Below, one piece after another: positions 45,801 to 58,554 of a stretch of DNA of 64,000 nucleotides (its first letter is position 1; every line of letters begins with the position of its first letter). The notes under the pieces are model-generated. The model was not told where the DNA came from. It ran no database searches and worked only from the letters and a program-made list of their open reading frames with translations. Position numbers and translations under genes: made by a program. The stretch comes from Diadophis punctatus similis (taxonomy: Eukaryota > Chordata > Lepidosauria > Squamata > Dipsadidae), in assembly GCA_023053685.1 (NCBI GenBank), contig JALIGW010000005.1:29788480-29852479 (forward strand). The letters run 5' to 3'.

Positions 45801-48679
45801 ATAATTTTCAAAGGAAATAAAACTAAAGTAGCAAATCATTTTCTCCTTTAGTTCCATTTGTAGTTACTTTTTATTATTTATTAGGCCCTATACATTTTTT
45901 CAAATATTCTATATGTCTTATAGTTTCATAATAAACAGAAATTTGACAGATGGAGCTTCCTATTCATAGAACATGGAGAAACTGCATCTTTGTAGTTCTG
46001 ATTTGAGGTTGATGCTTAAAAGCAAGTATTCTGTCAAAATTTCCAAATAGATACATTCAGAAAATGCTAAATTCCCAGATTGAGGCGTTCAGAGTAAATT
46101 TTGTAACAGGGGCTCCCCTGAACCATGGGTTCCACAAGAGGTCACTAGGGATTCATTAGAGATTGTGATTGAAAACAAAATAAAAAAACTTGAAATAAGT
46201 TTGTTAAAAATGTGTTCATCATACTATGCTAATGTGAGTGGTTTTTGCCTGTTGTGGCTCAGTTGTTGATGTAAATGTTGTAAAACATATTTGTGATTTA
46301 TTTATTGGAGTTCTCTGATACTTGAAAATATGTTCAAGGATTCTTGCAGGTTTAAAAGGTCTTGTTTAGAGCAATAAAAATGAATTTAAACTAATAAAGA
46401 AACCAAACTGGTGATACATGATTAGCTACCGGTAATTCAGTATATGTTATAGTTATCATGTGTTGCTGCTTCTATCTTTAAACCTCACTTTTCCTCATTC
46501 TTAGCACAGGACAGCCAAATTTTGCTGTTTTGAGGTCCCAGAAATGCTGCGTTCATGCCTGTTGTGTGGAAACCCAATGACACACACACCAGGGTGGAGA
46601 TTGGAAAGAAAAGTTCATTCTGTGCAGAAGAAAGGACACAAGGAGTCTATCTGAAAACTTGTGTGTCTCCCATCTCCTTGGTCCCTATTTTATAGTAGAG
46701 GTGGATTGAGCCACTTTCCTGAATTAGTATGAGAGGCAATTTGTGCCACTTTTAGCAATTTTAGTTATTAACCAACAATTTGACATTTTCCATACAAGCA
46801 CACAGGGGAAATATTGCTGGAGGCGCATGTATGTAAGAAGACAATCACCTCTTGCATCCATTTCCAGTATCAAACCTCCACTTGGTCTTATTCCTCTTTT
46901 TAAAGAGGGCAGGTATGAACCTAACTTTTTGAGAGTTCCTGGCACTTGATTGATGGTATCATGACAATCCATAACAGTGTATTTATTTCTCCATGTAAAA
47001 TATTATCTGTGATGTTACTAGATGTAAGGATGTAGCAATACATTTATTAAAAGTCTAAAATGATTTTTTGACCTTATATTAGTTTCTGACTGACAGAAAA
47101 AGAAGCATAAGAAAGAAAGCATGATGTTAAAATGCTGCTCCTGGACAGTTTTCTGAAAAGAGGCAAATGACGATGAAGCGAGTGATAAAAGGCTTTCATT
47201 CACTCAGTGGGACCTGATTTGCACTATATACTAAGCAGACTGTGCGTTTAAACATTAAAAAAAAAGATTCCGTATTGCCATCAGTTACCCAAGGTCCATT
47301 CTCCCCTTGATGTACCATTGATTTTATGTAGGTGAGATCTATTAATGTTAATGGAAGTTATGCATGGAATTCTTTTGCTTCATCAATGAGAGAATAGACA
47401 TTTATGCTTCTAAAGAAATTACACAGAAAAAAGACATTTTCAAGGAGAGAGTGTGTGTTTATTTTTTCATTTTTCAGATTTAATTCTAGACAACAATGCC
47501 AGACCAATAGTTCACAAAGCAGAAATGCCAGAAATGCCAGCAGAGGCTGATTCAAACTGATACCTTGAAAAATAGATCTCTATGCAGATACAATGATCAT
47601 ATGATAACTCTATTACTTAGGTAACATCCCAGTTACGTAAGTGAATATGCCACTGAACAGTCTGCATTAGTTATCTGCAAAAATCTTTGATGAGTGAATT
47701 GTTGTAATATTTTAGCATGCACATTAGATTGTAAATTATAATTGGGTGAGTTCCCCAAGTGATTGATTGTAGCATTTCATTTTCCCTTTGTCAGTGAGAT
47801 TTGAGCCCTTTACACCTGCTGCTTCATTTTCTTAACAGTGATTTGCTTAAACAATTTACAGTGCAAATAATTTATGCAGTTTGGATGCAATATTCTTTCC
47901 CCATATTCCTTTCAACTCTCTCCCTGGTTAGTTTTCTACTTTTAATATATTTAAACCTTTCAAACTTTAGCGGTTTCCTCTTCAAATTCTTTCAGGTCAG
48001 AATTTTAGCTTTGAAAACAAAACTCTCATCTTCTTTAGATTCCTTAGGTTACTTATTTAATGTCACCCAAAAAGTAAAAAATAGGTCTAGACATCCAGGT
48101 CTATGCACCAAACAAGAACTTCTTGTTTTGAAGCTGCAGTTTTAAATTTGGTAATAACACAATTCTAAATGGAGGAAAAAAGAGCAAAGTGACCAACTGT
48201 CATCACCTACAAATGATGACTGAGATGACATCACAGAGCTATGATCTATGCCACCTTCATTTTAGAATAGCCTACGAGCCAATCAAGACAACTTTTGAGA
48301 AAAAAATAAATATTATGGATTTAACAAAGTTATTATGGTCTCTTCCATCTTTGAGGATTCTTCTATATAGGAAAGAACATTAGTGTTAGGTGTCTGTCTG
48401 TGCAGCTTCCAAAGAAATATCAGAATAGATATGCCTGCCCTATCCATGGGTCCTTTGAATAGCCAAAAAGTGGATAAAATTTTATTGTTAGTGGGTGTAA
48501 GCTTCACTGATCACTTACTCTTCTTGCTTGTGAATGTGTGTTTCTTTTTTCTTTTTTGTACAATTTTTTTAAAAAGAGGGTTGGAAACAAGTTTCTTTTA
48601 AAAATCAATATTGCAGCACCAGAAAAATAGTGCTATTATTGCAGTAATTCATTAGATGGAAACTAAGAAGTTTATTAGA
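42831..48679. other. AT-rich gene desert
   Basis: 5.8 kb without supported genes. A possible MITE trace at 45206-45300 (TGGATTGCAGTTCC facing GGGAACTGGAAG) is weak. The frame at 47801-48145 is not recognised and has no supporting context. Confidence 0.45.
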
Positions 48680-48936
48680 GAGCCGAGGTGGCGCAGTGGT
48701 TAAAGTGCAGCAGGTTATAAGAGCCGAGGTGGCGCAGTGGTTAAAGTGCAGCACTGCAGTTCAGCAGTTCAGCTGTTCAAATCTCACCGGCTCAAGGTTG
48801 ACTCAGCCTTCCATCCTTCTGAGGTCGGTAAAATGAGGACCCAGATTGTTGGGGGCACTATGCTGAACTCTGTAAACCGCTTAGAGAGGGCTGTAAAGCA
48901 CTATGAAGCAGTATATGTCTAAGTGCTATTGCTATT
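48680..48936 (+). mobile_element. Sauria-type tRNA SINE with duplicated head
   Basis: The head GAGCCGAGGTGGCGCAGTGG occurs twice: a 34-bp partial copy (48680-48713) and the full element from 48721. Box A TGGCGCAGTGG and box B GTTCAAATC are intact. The tail AGTGCTATTGCTATT is the Bov-B-like 3' end used by Sauria SINEs for retrotransposition with Bov-B LINE machinery. This family is squamate-specific. Confidence 0.9.
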
Positions 48937-49274
48937 AATCAATATAATTCATAGCTCAAGAAACTGGCTCTTAATGATCTCAATGAAAATAATACAAAAA
49001 TATTTTTGTATTGCATTTTGTCACAAGTTAATATGTTCAAGAAATGAACAGAATGGAACAGGACAAAAGGAGAAATAGGAAAAGCTATCAATAAGAAAAG
49101 CAATTAAATACAGTACATTTAGAGCAGTACTACTACATGAGCTACACCCGAACCTCTTTTTGAAAGGCAGTAAAACATCCCATCTAAAAAGGCCTGTAGA
49201 ACCCAGAGGTAAATCACTGAACAATCTTCCCATAGAAATTCTAGTTGCAAAAATAATTCTGGCCATAAGAAGGC

Positions 49275-49643
49275 TTTGTTGTTGTTCAGTCGCTAAATTG
49301 TGTCCAACTCTTTGTGATCACATGGACCACAGCATGCCAGGTCCCCCTGTCCTCCACTATCTCCCAGATCTGCCCAATTTCATAACCACTGTGTCGATGA
49401 TACTATCTTGCCATCTTATTCTGCTGTCCTCTTCCCCTTTTGCCTTCAATCTTTCAAACATCAAGGTCTTTTCTAATAAGTCCTCTCTTCTCAGTTGGTC
49501 ATCAAAGTATTTGAGCTTCAGTTTCTGTATCTGTCCTTACAAAGAACAGTCAGAGTTGATTTCCTTTAGGATTGACTGATTTGATCTCCTTGCAGTCCAA
49601 AGAACTCTCAAGAGCCTTCTCCAACACCACAATCTGAAAGCAT
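49275..49643 (-). mobile_element. Bov-B (RTE) LINE, 3' part
   Basis: The plus strand shows GTTGTTCAGTCGCTAAATTG, TGATTTCCTTTAGGATTGAC and CAAGAGCCTTCTCCAACACC, the complement of the end of Bov-B ORF2 and its 3' region. Stops are present. The copy is interrupted by the LINE at 49645-51552 and resumes at 51553. Bov-B is known to have moved horizontally between squamates and ruminants. Confidence 0.88.
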
Positions 49644-49644
49644 C

Positions 49645-51552
49645 AATAGAATAGAATAGAATTCTTTATTGGCCAAGTGTGATTAGACACACAATGAATT
49701 TCTCTTTGGTACATATGCTCTCAGTGTACATAAAAAGACAAGATACATTCGTCAAGAATCATAAGGTACGACACTTAATGATAGTCATAGGGTACGAATA
49801 AGCAATCAAATCATACTAGGAAACTATAAATCGTAAGGATACAAACAACAAAGTTACAATCATAAGTCATAAGTGGGTGGAGATGGGTGATAGGAATGAT
49901 GAGAAGATTAATAGTAATAGTAATGCAGTCTTAGTGAATAGTTTGACAGTGTTGAGGGAATTATTTGTTTAGCAGAGTGATGGTGTTCAGGGGAAAACTG
50001 TTCTTGTGTCTAGTTGTTTTGGTATGCAGTGCTCTATAGCATCATTTTGAGGGTAGGAGTTGAAACAATTCATGTCCAGGATGCGAGGGGTCTGTAAATA
50101 TTTTCACAGCCCCCTTTTTGACTCGTGCAGTATACAGGTCCTCATGGAAGGCAGGTAGGTTGGTAGTAATTGTTTTTTCTGCAGTTCTAATTAACCTCTG
50201 AAGTCTGTGTCTGTCTTGTTGGGTTGCAGAACCGAACCAGACAGTTATAGAGGTGCAGATGACAGACTCAATAATTCCTCTGTAGAACTGTATCAGCAGC
50301 TCCTTGGGCAGTTTGAGCTTCCTGATTTGGCGCAGAAAGAACATTCTTTGTTGTGCTTTTTTGATGTCAGGTGTCCATTTTAGGTCTTGAGATTTGAAAG
50401 AACCTAGAAATTTGAAGGTCTCTACTGTTGATACTGTGTTGTCTAGTATTGTAAGAGGTGGTAGTATGGGAGGGTTTCTCCTAAAGTCTACTACCATTTC
50501 TACGGTTTTGAGTGTGCTCAGTTCCAGATTGTTCCAGTCGCACCACGAGGCTAGTTGTTCAACCTCCCGTCTGTATGCAGATTCATCATTGTCTCGAATG
50601 AGACCAATCACTGTTGTATCATCTGCAAACTTCAGTAGTTTAACAGATGGATTGTTTGAGATGCAGCCATTGATATATAGAGAGAAGTGGTGAGAGCACA
50701 CATCCTTGGGGGGCGGGCTGTGTTAATTGTACAGGTATCTGATGTGATTCTGCTTAGCTTCACCTGCTGCTTCCTGTCTGGTTAGGAAGCTTATGATCCA
50801 CTTACAAGTGAGTTCAGGTACCGCTAGCTGATTTAGTTTAGTTAGAAGAATGTCCGGAATGATAGTATTGAATGCTGAACTAAAGTCTACAAAGAGGACC
50901 CTTGCGTAGGTCTTTGGAGTTTCAAGATGTTGTAGGATGTAGTGCAGAGCCATACTAACAGCATCATCTGTCGATCTATTTGCTTAGTATGCAAATTGCA
51001 GGGAGTCTAACAGCGGATCCGTGATGGTTTTCAGGTGGGACATCACTAGCCTTTCAAAGGTTTTCATAACTACAGATGTTAGAGCAACTGGTCTGTAGCC
51101 ATTCAGTTCCTTGATGGAGGGCTTCTTCGTCACTGGGATGATAGTGGAGCGCTTGAAGCAAGAAAGAACATAGCACATCTCTAGTGATTTATTGAAGATT
51201 CTGGTGAAGATGGGAGCCAACTGGTCAGCACAGAGTTTTAAGAAAGAAGGAGTTATTTTGTCTGGGCCTGGTATTTTCCTGGCTTTTGTCTGTGAAATAG
51301 ATCTTGCACTTCCTTTTCTGTGATCACCAAGGGTTGTGAACCCAATAGGATAGAGTCACTTGTAGGAGGTTTGGCTGTTGTTGGTGTGTCTGAGATAGGG
51401 TCAGTTGCAGGAGGCTTGGCTGTTGTTGGTGTGTATGAGATGGGAGTTGTAGAGATAGGTGGCTGTAGTTTCCTTTCAAACCTGCAGTAAAACACATTCA
51501 GGTCATCTGCCAGTTGTTGATTTCCTTCAGCCTGGGAAGGAGGTTTGCCATA
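49645..51552 (-). mobile_element. Snake1/L3-type CR1-like LINE inserted in Bov-B
   Basis: On the minus strand: 3' tail (AATAG)n at 49645-49662, then TTCTTTATTGGCCAAGTGTG, then reverse-transcriptase pieces in order: FADDTTVIG with SASWC..LELSTLKT (50042-50701), LFVDFSSAFNTIIPDIL (50723-50953), NGYRPVALTSVVMKTFERLV (50984-51220) and a Pro/Thr-rich upstream part (51253-51495). The frame is broken between the pieces, so it is an inactive 1.9-kb partial copy. Same family as 15340-16020. Confidence 0.85.
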
Positions 51553-51680
51553 ACCGGTGATATTTTTAAGAGATATTTAGGTTTGCCATGGCTTTCCTCC
51601 CAAGGGCAAGCGTCTTTTAATTTCATGACCACAGTTGCTGTCTGCAGTGATTTTGGAGCCAAATAACAAGGCTACGTGCC
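51553..51680 (-). mobile_element. Bov-B LINE, continuation after LINE insertion
   Basis: TTTAGGTTTGCCATGGCTTT, CAAGCGTCTTTTAATTTCAT and CTGCAGTGATTTTGGAGCC are the next Bov-B segment in the order expected after 49643. About 100 bp of Bov-B seems to be missing at the junction, so the insertion probably came with a target deletion. Confidence 0.8.
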
Positions 51681-52429
51681 TCTAATTAAGAATACTGAAC
51701 TACAACATATATTAGCACAGTGAGTTTCAATATGGGGAAAGCAAACTTCTGTAGCTTTCCATTCTCCTTAACTATGGCTAGAATAATTTTAAAAATGGCT
51801 GTTTCCCATTTGGCTAGGTAATAATGCACTTTTGATTGTGCAATACAGTCATGTATTTGATTGTGTAATACAACCATGTATTTCTAGTGCCTGAGGATGA
51901 GTCAAGTTTCCAGGGAACATATTGGTTCATTCGTGTAAAGCATTATTCTTTAAGATGCTATAGATTATGGATTATGTTTATTATAAGTCTAGGTTGTAAA
52001 AACCATAGTGTTAAGAATCTGAATATAATTTCAAGGACACCTTGGCTTGCTTTCTGATCAGATCCACACATCACCATGCCATCAGTAAATTATGTTTCTC
52101 TCTTTTCTTTCTTGCCTATTTTTCCTACCAATATCTTCGTAATAGCATCTAAGAGGCTAATAACCTCAGCATTATTGTAACTCAATAACTTGTGGGCAGG
52201 TTTGGATGTAGATTCTAGGATAAATGCTGCCTATTTCACTGAAACTGTACAATAATTTTGGGGCATAAAAAGGGAGCTTTGGCTATTTTCTTCTGGTCAC
52301 TTAAGTGGCCCTACCTGTATCACTGGGAAAAATAAAGGGAATCAATTTCTAAAGCATTCCAATTGGCTACAAAGTTTGAAATCAACAAATCTATGATTGT
52401 ACAACTTTCTCGTAATTCATAATCTACAA
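51681..52429. other. AT-rich DNA, nothing recognised
   Basis: No gene or named repeat was identified. Confidence 0.5.
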
Positions 52430-52565
52430 CAGGGCTGTCAAACTCCCAGCCCGTGGGCTGGATGCGTCATGTGCTGGCAATACCCATGCCCAGTTTAGTG
52501 AAGGAGGGGGGAAGTCCCAATACGTTATGTGACACTGCTGTGACGAAGTGAATTTGACAGCTCTG
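52430..52565. mobile_element. hAT MITE, 136 bp
   Basis: Ends CAGGGCTGTCAAACTC and the inverse of CAGAGCTGTCAAATTC. Flanking octamers ATCTACAA and GTCCACAA match at 6 of 8, differing only by transitions, as expected of an aged 8-bp duplication. Confidence 0.8.
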
Positions 52566-53934
52566 GTCCACAATGAAGAATAAAACAAAATTATGAATTA
52601 AAGACATTTAGAAGATTTCTTATGCATGGACCTGTGGAATGAAGAGATTGGTGCATAAAAGCCCCAAAGAGCTTTCAAATTATTATAACAGTGAACTTGG
52701 ACAGGAGAAACAAATGTTATTGTAGACTATTATCTTTAATCTCTGTTTGCCTTTGTCATTGTAGTCCCTGTTGTTTTTACCAGCTAATTGTTATTACCTT
52801 CAACTTAAACCTTTTCATTAGTGCTGTACATATGATGCCTTTTTTCATGGCACGTCTCACTGTACATGCTTCTAATTAGCCATAGTATTGAATCAGAAAT
52901 ATTTTTTAATAGAGAAGAATATCTCTAATGTAATAGAAACAGATACTATGTTCTTTCAGCTCTTTGGAAGTATGCTTATAAACCAAAAACATTAAATAAT
53001 TGGTGTCTGGTGTTCTGCTTAGAATTTGCTTTGATACGTAGTTTGCAGCAGTGTCTAAATATTATTTTTATATCCAGTTCCTTCAATTTTGTAGTCATGA
53101 AGGGTATTTTCATCCTGTTTTTCTCCAAACATTGCTAGTGTATTTGCTACAAATCAGTGCAGAGATGAAAATAGGTGACATACAATCTACCTAAGCACTT
53201 GGCATTTGGCATGATTACAATAATCACACACATACATGAATCGTTTTGTTTGATCACTCTGTGGGAGGCAGACTTCTTTGACCTATGAAGCTGATCTGTG
53301 AACTTTGTCAAAAAATTCAGAATTACACTGTTGAGGGTTGTGCATCCTATTAGCATAATTTGCCACCCAAGATGTAAATGTACGTTCTACAATGACACAG
53401 TGATGGGGAAAGAAAGGAAACTAAAACTTGCTAACATTGATTATTTATATTAGGTCTTTCTTACCAGCCTTGATTATAAGCTTGGTGTATGCTTATTATT
53501 ATAGAAACTGTTCTGGCATCATTTGTGATTATATTTCTTCAGAATTATGGGATGAGAAGATGCATGAAAAAGGCGCATGAAGTCTAAATCTAAAACTATA
53601 TTTTGGTTTCCGGGGCATAAATTATAAGAAGACTTCTTTTGTTTTTCTGCCTATAAAATGCAGTTGGAAATAAATGCTTGTGAGGATCATATTCTAAAAC
53701 TGCTCTACCTGAAATGCACACAGATATCAGTCTCCCGTCCCACTCCCCACCCTGGTATTCGCTTTCAAGGAAGTATTTGTAGAACTTAATTGTCCCAGGA
53801 GCTTGCTTTTCAAAAAAAGAATAGTTCAGAATTTAAACGATGATGTTTCTCTCTTTCCCCTCCACCCCAGCCCTCCCTTTTTTAATTCCTGAAATTAAAA
53901 TATGTTGGAATGCTCAGTACAGCTTTTCACTTCC
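52566..53934. other. AT-rich DNA, nothing recognised
   Basis: No gene or named repeat was identified. Confidence 0.5.
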
Positions 53935-54330
53935 TTTTGAATGGACCCTTTAGTTTTTCACACCAAGGTGTCCTTCGGGGTGCCAGGTCAGGCTACCAAA
54001 ACAGCTTCTAGGAGGGGATTAGGACCAATTAACATCTCTGTACACAAAAGCCACTGGCAGCTGAACAGGCAGCCTGGTGGCCTGTTCAGGAGCTGCATTT
54101 TAAATAAGGGCCTTCTGTGCTTGAACTCAAGTGGGAAGAGGCGGAGAAAGTTTTTATTTATAATTGAAAACGCTGCTCCTGGATAATGTGTGAAGAAAGG
54201 CAGAGTGGTGTTCAAAAGTATCTAACAAATATCATTTGAATATTGCCTTTTATTGTATTAATTCCCATCAAGGATTCGGTAACAATGTCGTAATTCCATG
54301 CTGCATATGGAACAGAATTTTTTAAGACGT
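53935..54330. promoter_or_regulatory. Candidate conserved non-coding element
   Basis: Complex, non-repetitive sequence of more balanced composition than its surroundings, with CCAATTAAC, TTTATAATTG and GCAGCTGAACAGG motifs. Reading frames on both strands are interrupted. Suggestive of a long-range enhancer in a gene desert next to a developmental regulator. No alignment was possible. Confidence 0.3.
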
Positions 54331-54449
54331 GGTTGAGAAAAACAACTGATTAAGCCACATATTATCTCAGACTGTTTGTAGGCTTCTCTCTAAGTTTTGT
54401 TTAAAAATGTGTGCTAGTCTCAGGGAGCTGCTATAAATAAGTAGTAAGA

Positions 54450-54450
54450 A

Positions 54451-54510
<60 letters not shown>

Positions 54511-54569
54511 GTTGTTGTTGTTGTTGTTGTCATTATTATTATCATTATCATCATCATCATCATCATTAT
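54450..54569 (+). repeat. (ATT)n(GTT)n(ATC)n trinucleotide array
   Basis: About 20 ATT units, then GTT, then mixed ATT/ATC units. Confidence 0.95.
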
Positions 54570-54649
54570 TACATACACAAAGTAGCTATTATCATATGTC
54601 TCCATGAAATATTTTACTTTGTTTACAATACATAAAATGACGTATTTGA

Positions 54650-54706
54650 TTTGAATTGAATACTTTATTTGGCCAAGTGTGATTAGACACACAAGGAATT
54701 TATTTT
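54650..54706 (-). mobile_element. Snake1/L3-type LINE 3'-tail fragment
   Basis: TTTATTTGGCCAAGTGTGAT then TAGACACACAAGGAATTT matches the 3' end of the copies at 15340-16020 and 49645-51552. Only the tail survives. Confidence 0.75.
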
Positions 54707-54709
54707 AGA

Positions 54710-55814
54710 GAGAAGGCAATTGTATTGTTCAAGGGACTGAATATATCCATATTCATTTTTTGTGGGTGGAAAAGCATGGAAAATAAGTCTTGAGAAAAAA
54801 AAAGTGGCAAGATAGTGAAGAAACCAAATCACCTCATTGGCATCTTCATTTCTTTTTGTTTCTAGTGGATCCTTTTATATGCTACAACACTGAGTTTTAT
54901 CCCCCATGATCCCTAAACTGTTTTTACCCCATGTTAATAATTTTTAGAATGTGTTGGGACTGCCATTCCCAACCATTCCTAGTAAAAAAGTACAGTTAAA
55001 GATCTGGAAGGGAAATTATGCCTTTGATTTTGCCTTTTAAAAACAATCTAGTGATTATAATGTTTGTTTTTGTAAAGAAAAACTATATGTAGAACAAATT
55101 ATCATTAGCTAGTTTTAATTGAAGTGAGCCTGTTTATCCTACTCAAAGACTTGATTGAAAACATTTATAGATGTGTATATTGTCTTTATACAGGTCTTTA
55201 AATTACATTATCTATAATTGATATTACTTTCAGTAATCTAATTTTGTGGCAGACCAAGAAGAAAAAATGGGAATATTATTTGTATCTATCATTACATAAA
55301 GGAGTCCAGAAATTTATCAAGGATGATAATTTATAATTTATTTTATAAACACTGATAAAACTCTCTCCATATTTACAGTAAATTTCTTCCAAATCTGGTA
55401 AGTAAAATCATGGCTAATGCTAAACATAACTGCACAATTTTGTAAATATAGTAAAAGAATGATCATTTCAAGCCTAACTTGAAACCAGACTTTTAAATTA
55501 TTTATTCATTATAGATATAATCATTCAATTAGAAAAAAAAATCTGAAATTTACATTCCATTGCCTATATTTTTTTAGGGAGAAAAAGATCTGAAATGAAA
55601 GCAAGTGCTAGGATGATGTTTCAGGATTCAGTAAAACAAGAAAAAATAATGGAAGGAAAAACTGATTTCAAATACTTTAGGTCATGCCATGGAACTTAGT
55701 CAATTTATATCCTTATTGTATTGCTTTACTAGGTTAAAATCATGCTTTTGCTCCACAAATTCAATGATGTTTCCATTGGATCATCCTTCATGTTTTCCCC
55801 TCTCCCCACCCAAC
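54710..55814. other. AT-rich DNA, nothing recognised
   Basis: No gene or named repeat was identified. Confidence 0.5.
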
Positions 55815-55955
55815 AACAGACCTGCGTGGGAGGTTGCATTGACATAGCATGGCTGGCCCAGAGTTACCTGGTAAGCTTCCACAGCTGAGGTTTGATTTGA
55901 ACCTCGATCTTCCCCTTGCACCCCACCTCTGTAACCAGCATGCAACACTGAGTCT
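55815..55955 (-). mobile_element. Degraded CORE-like SINE
   Basis: The minus strand has a box B-like GGTTCAAATC and a core-like AACTCTGGGCCAGCCATGC segment. The head is decayed. Confidence 0.5.
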
Positions 55956-56389
55956 TTGAAGAGCCAATTCATTTCAGTGCATGTAGCTGAATGAAAACAT
56001 TGTCAAGACATTTAGTCATTTGTTTTAAGAAATCGAGAATTTGTAACTTGAGGCAAATGGGAAACCCCATCATTACGATCACAGTCAGGATTTTACAAAT
56101 AACCACAAACGCCACTCCAGCAAGATATTTTAGAGCAAACATTAAATGTTCTCAATGTATGGTTCCCTGCACCACCACCATACACAACTTCCTCCTCCCC
56201 TTTCCTTGTCTTTAGTTTCAGATACTGTATTGTGTTTCTTCTGACATGTTGATTCTACCTCATGCTTAACGGTAATTGGTAGTGGTCTAGGTGGGGATGG
56301 AAACATTGTTATGTTTTGTTCATTTTTCACACTTCAGCAGTTATCCCTTTCTTTCCCTGGATGTATGCTTATTAGTGTATGAAATGCAG

Positions 56390-57130
56390 GTGTGTGGGAA
56401 ATAGCAAGCACGCACTGACAGGTTACTTTGTTGGCCAGTGCCTAATTAGTAGCATAGTGGATGCACCCTGCTAAGCTTTAGTGGATTGCAGTAGAGCTGG
56501 TCTGTTCTAATTTCCTCACCGCTTTGATATTCACCAAAAGATTGACGGTTAGCACAAAAAGCCAAGGCGCGACAGAGGCCTGCAGAAACAATGGCTGTTC
56601 TTGCTTGTAGACACCACAGATGTGAGAGAAAGCTGACTAAAAACAATTGGCTGACACTGTCTAATTGTCTCCAATGTCAGCATCATTAATGTTTTCCCAT
56701 GTAAAAAGTAAAAGGCCAAGGTTGTATCCTCCCTTTATTTTGAGTCACATGATTATGTAACTTACTGAGATTCAGATTAAGTGTTAATTGTATTTGTGCA
56801 ATAAAAGAAACTGAAGCTACCTTGAATTTAATGAATATGTACTTCATTAATTTGACAGCCTTTAGCCTTATTACCTATTCAGATCATCACAATCAGAATA
56901 ACATCTATAAGCAATTAAAAATTACAGACTATTGAATTATAATCTATGTTTATCTCTTTTTCTGCTGATATGCAAATTATGAGTCCTTATTAGCTGAGAT
57001 GTTGTTTGCCTGCCGAGGATGGTTCTTGTCTCTCTCTCTTAGCAGCAACAAGCAACAATAATCACGTCAATGTGTTATAGCATCTTACACAACCAATTTC
57101 CTGAAGCATCACAAGAAGAAAGAATTTGAA
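56390..57130. promoter_or_regulatory. Candidate conserved enhancer block
   Basis: A long repeat-free stretch with dense regulatory-type motifs: CTAATTAG (56442-56449), SOX-like ACAATGG (56588-56594), octamer ATGCAAAT (56970-56977), several TTAATTG/TAATTGT sites and TCATTAAT. No coding frame. Looks like deeply conserved forebrain-type regulatory DNA, but this is inference from composition and motifs. Confidence 0.35.
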
Positions 57131-58554
57131 GTAATTGCTGAACCACAAAAGTTAGAGTCAATGATAAAAAATAAGGCACCACTCACATATTTTAAATAAT
57201 GTATAATGAGAAAGCAAGACAAAGCAATTCGAATATTTTTTCTTCTATAGCACACTGATTTTTATAAGTCACTTGACATTCTATAACCTTCCTAAATTCC
57301 AATGGAATTCATATTAGGACCCTTCTGATTGTCTGTGTTAGGTCCCCTCCAGTTCATATAATCCTTGGGGAACAGACGTTCAGGTTCAATCCATAATTCT
57401 CAGCACTAGGAACGCATATTATCATTACTATAGTAAATGTTGAGGTTAATGAATGCTAAAACCACTGCCATTCGGCATAAGAGTATTTAGGCTGGGGAGG
57501 ATTTTAATGTTAACCTCCCAGCTATTTTCGGTGGATGTCCAAGTACATCATAAACACTGATTTCATCAGTTGGGCAAAGAAGGGGAGGCGAGAATGTTGC
57601 CAAAACTGAGATTTCAATTTAGTGAACAGATCACTGTAAAACAATTCATTCAAAATGAGTGCTTGAATGTGGTGCTCAGTACTCATGACAGGATAGAGCA
57701 CTTCATTTTAACGAGTTTATAGAAATGGCCTTGGAGGTGGTCTTCAAAATCTTATAAAATTAGCATCTATGCTCACGCTCCCTTGTTGGATATAGCTTAG
57801 GAATTCATGATCACATTCTGGGCTTGTTTCAAATTATATTTATTCCATAGCATTCAGCAAGAGAGTAGAGAGGGTATTTTTTTCAGGTCAGAGGGTTACA
57901 AATTTTATTAAAGGCTTTGTAAAGAAATAAAAACTAACACAAACTCATAAAGGATAAAAAAACAAAGAAAGAAAGGAAAAAATAAAGAAAAACAGAACAA
58001 AAATAAATAGAAATAAGAAGCTAATGAGTTCTTCCATGGCAAATACAAGTACAATGACAATGTTGGCTGCTTACCAAAAAAAACCCTTACTTTTTTTCTA
58101 TTGTTCAATTTTTTTCTAATCATCAAACCCACAAATCAGGAATGCACTTTTCTGTTTTATGCAAAAAGACTATACTGTAAGGGATTTCCAGTTAGCCATA
58201 AATACAGACTTTCTATTTTCTCTAATTAAAGAACCACATCTTCAAGTTCTATCATCTTCACTAGCCATTGTTCCATTGTGGATAATGTTGAACCTTTCCA
58301 CTTTCAAATATATAATAGTCTTGTAGCTATCATATATGAAAATAAAGTTCCATGACTTTTTTATAGTTGTCTGTCCATTAGTCCCAAAAGAAAGGTCTCT
58401 GGTTTCAGTTGTTCTTTATCCTGTTAAATCTTCTGCATGAATGTATCTGTATCCATTTTTAAAAACTTTTTTTACATGTACACCCAACATACTAAAATGT
58501 CCCTTCATATTATTCACATTTTCTGCAAAGATTCGAAGTACTTCATGAATTCTA
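57131..58554. other. Unique DNA, possible smaller conserved block
   Basis: 57470-57660 has balanced composition and palindromic GGGGAGG...AACCTCCC flanks that could be regulatory. The rest is AT-rich with nothing recognised. Confidence 0.3.

Noticed and set aside
47801..48145. A 114-codon plus-strand frame
   Set aside because: Leu/Phe/Ser-rich translation of T-rich DNA with no domain.
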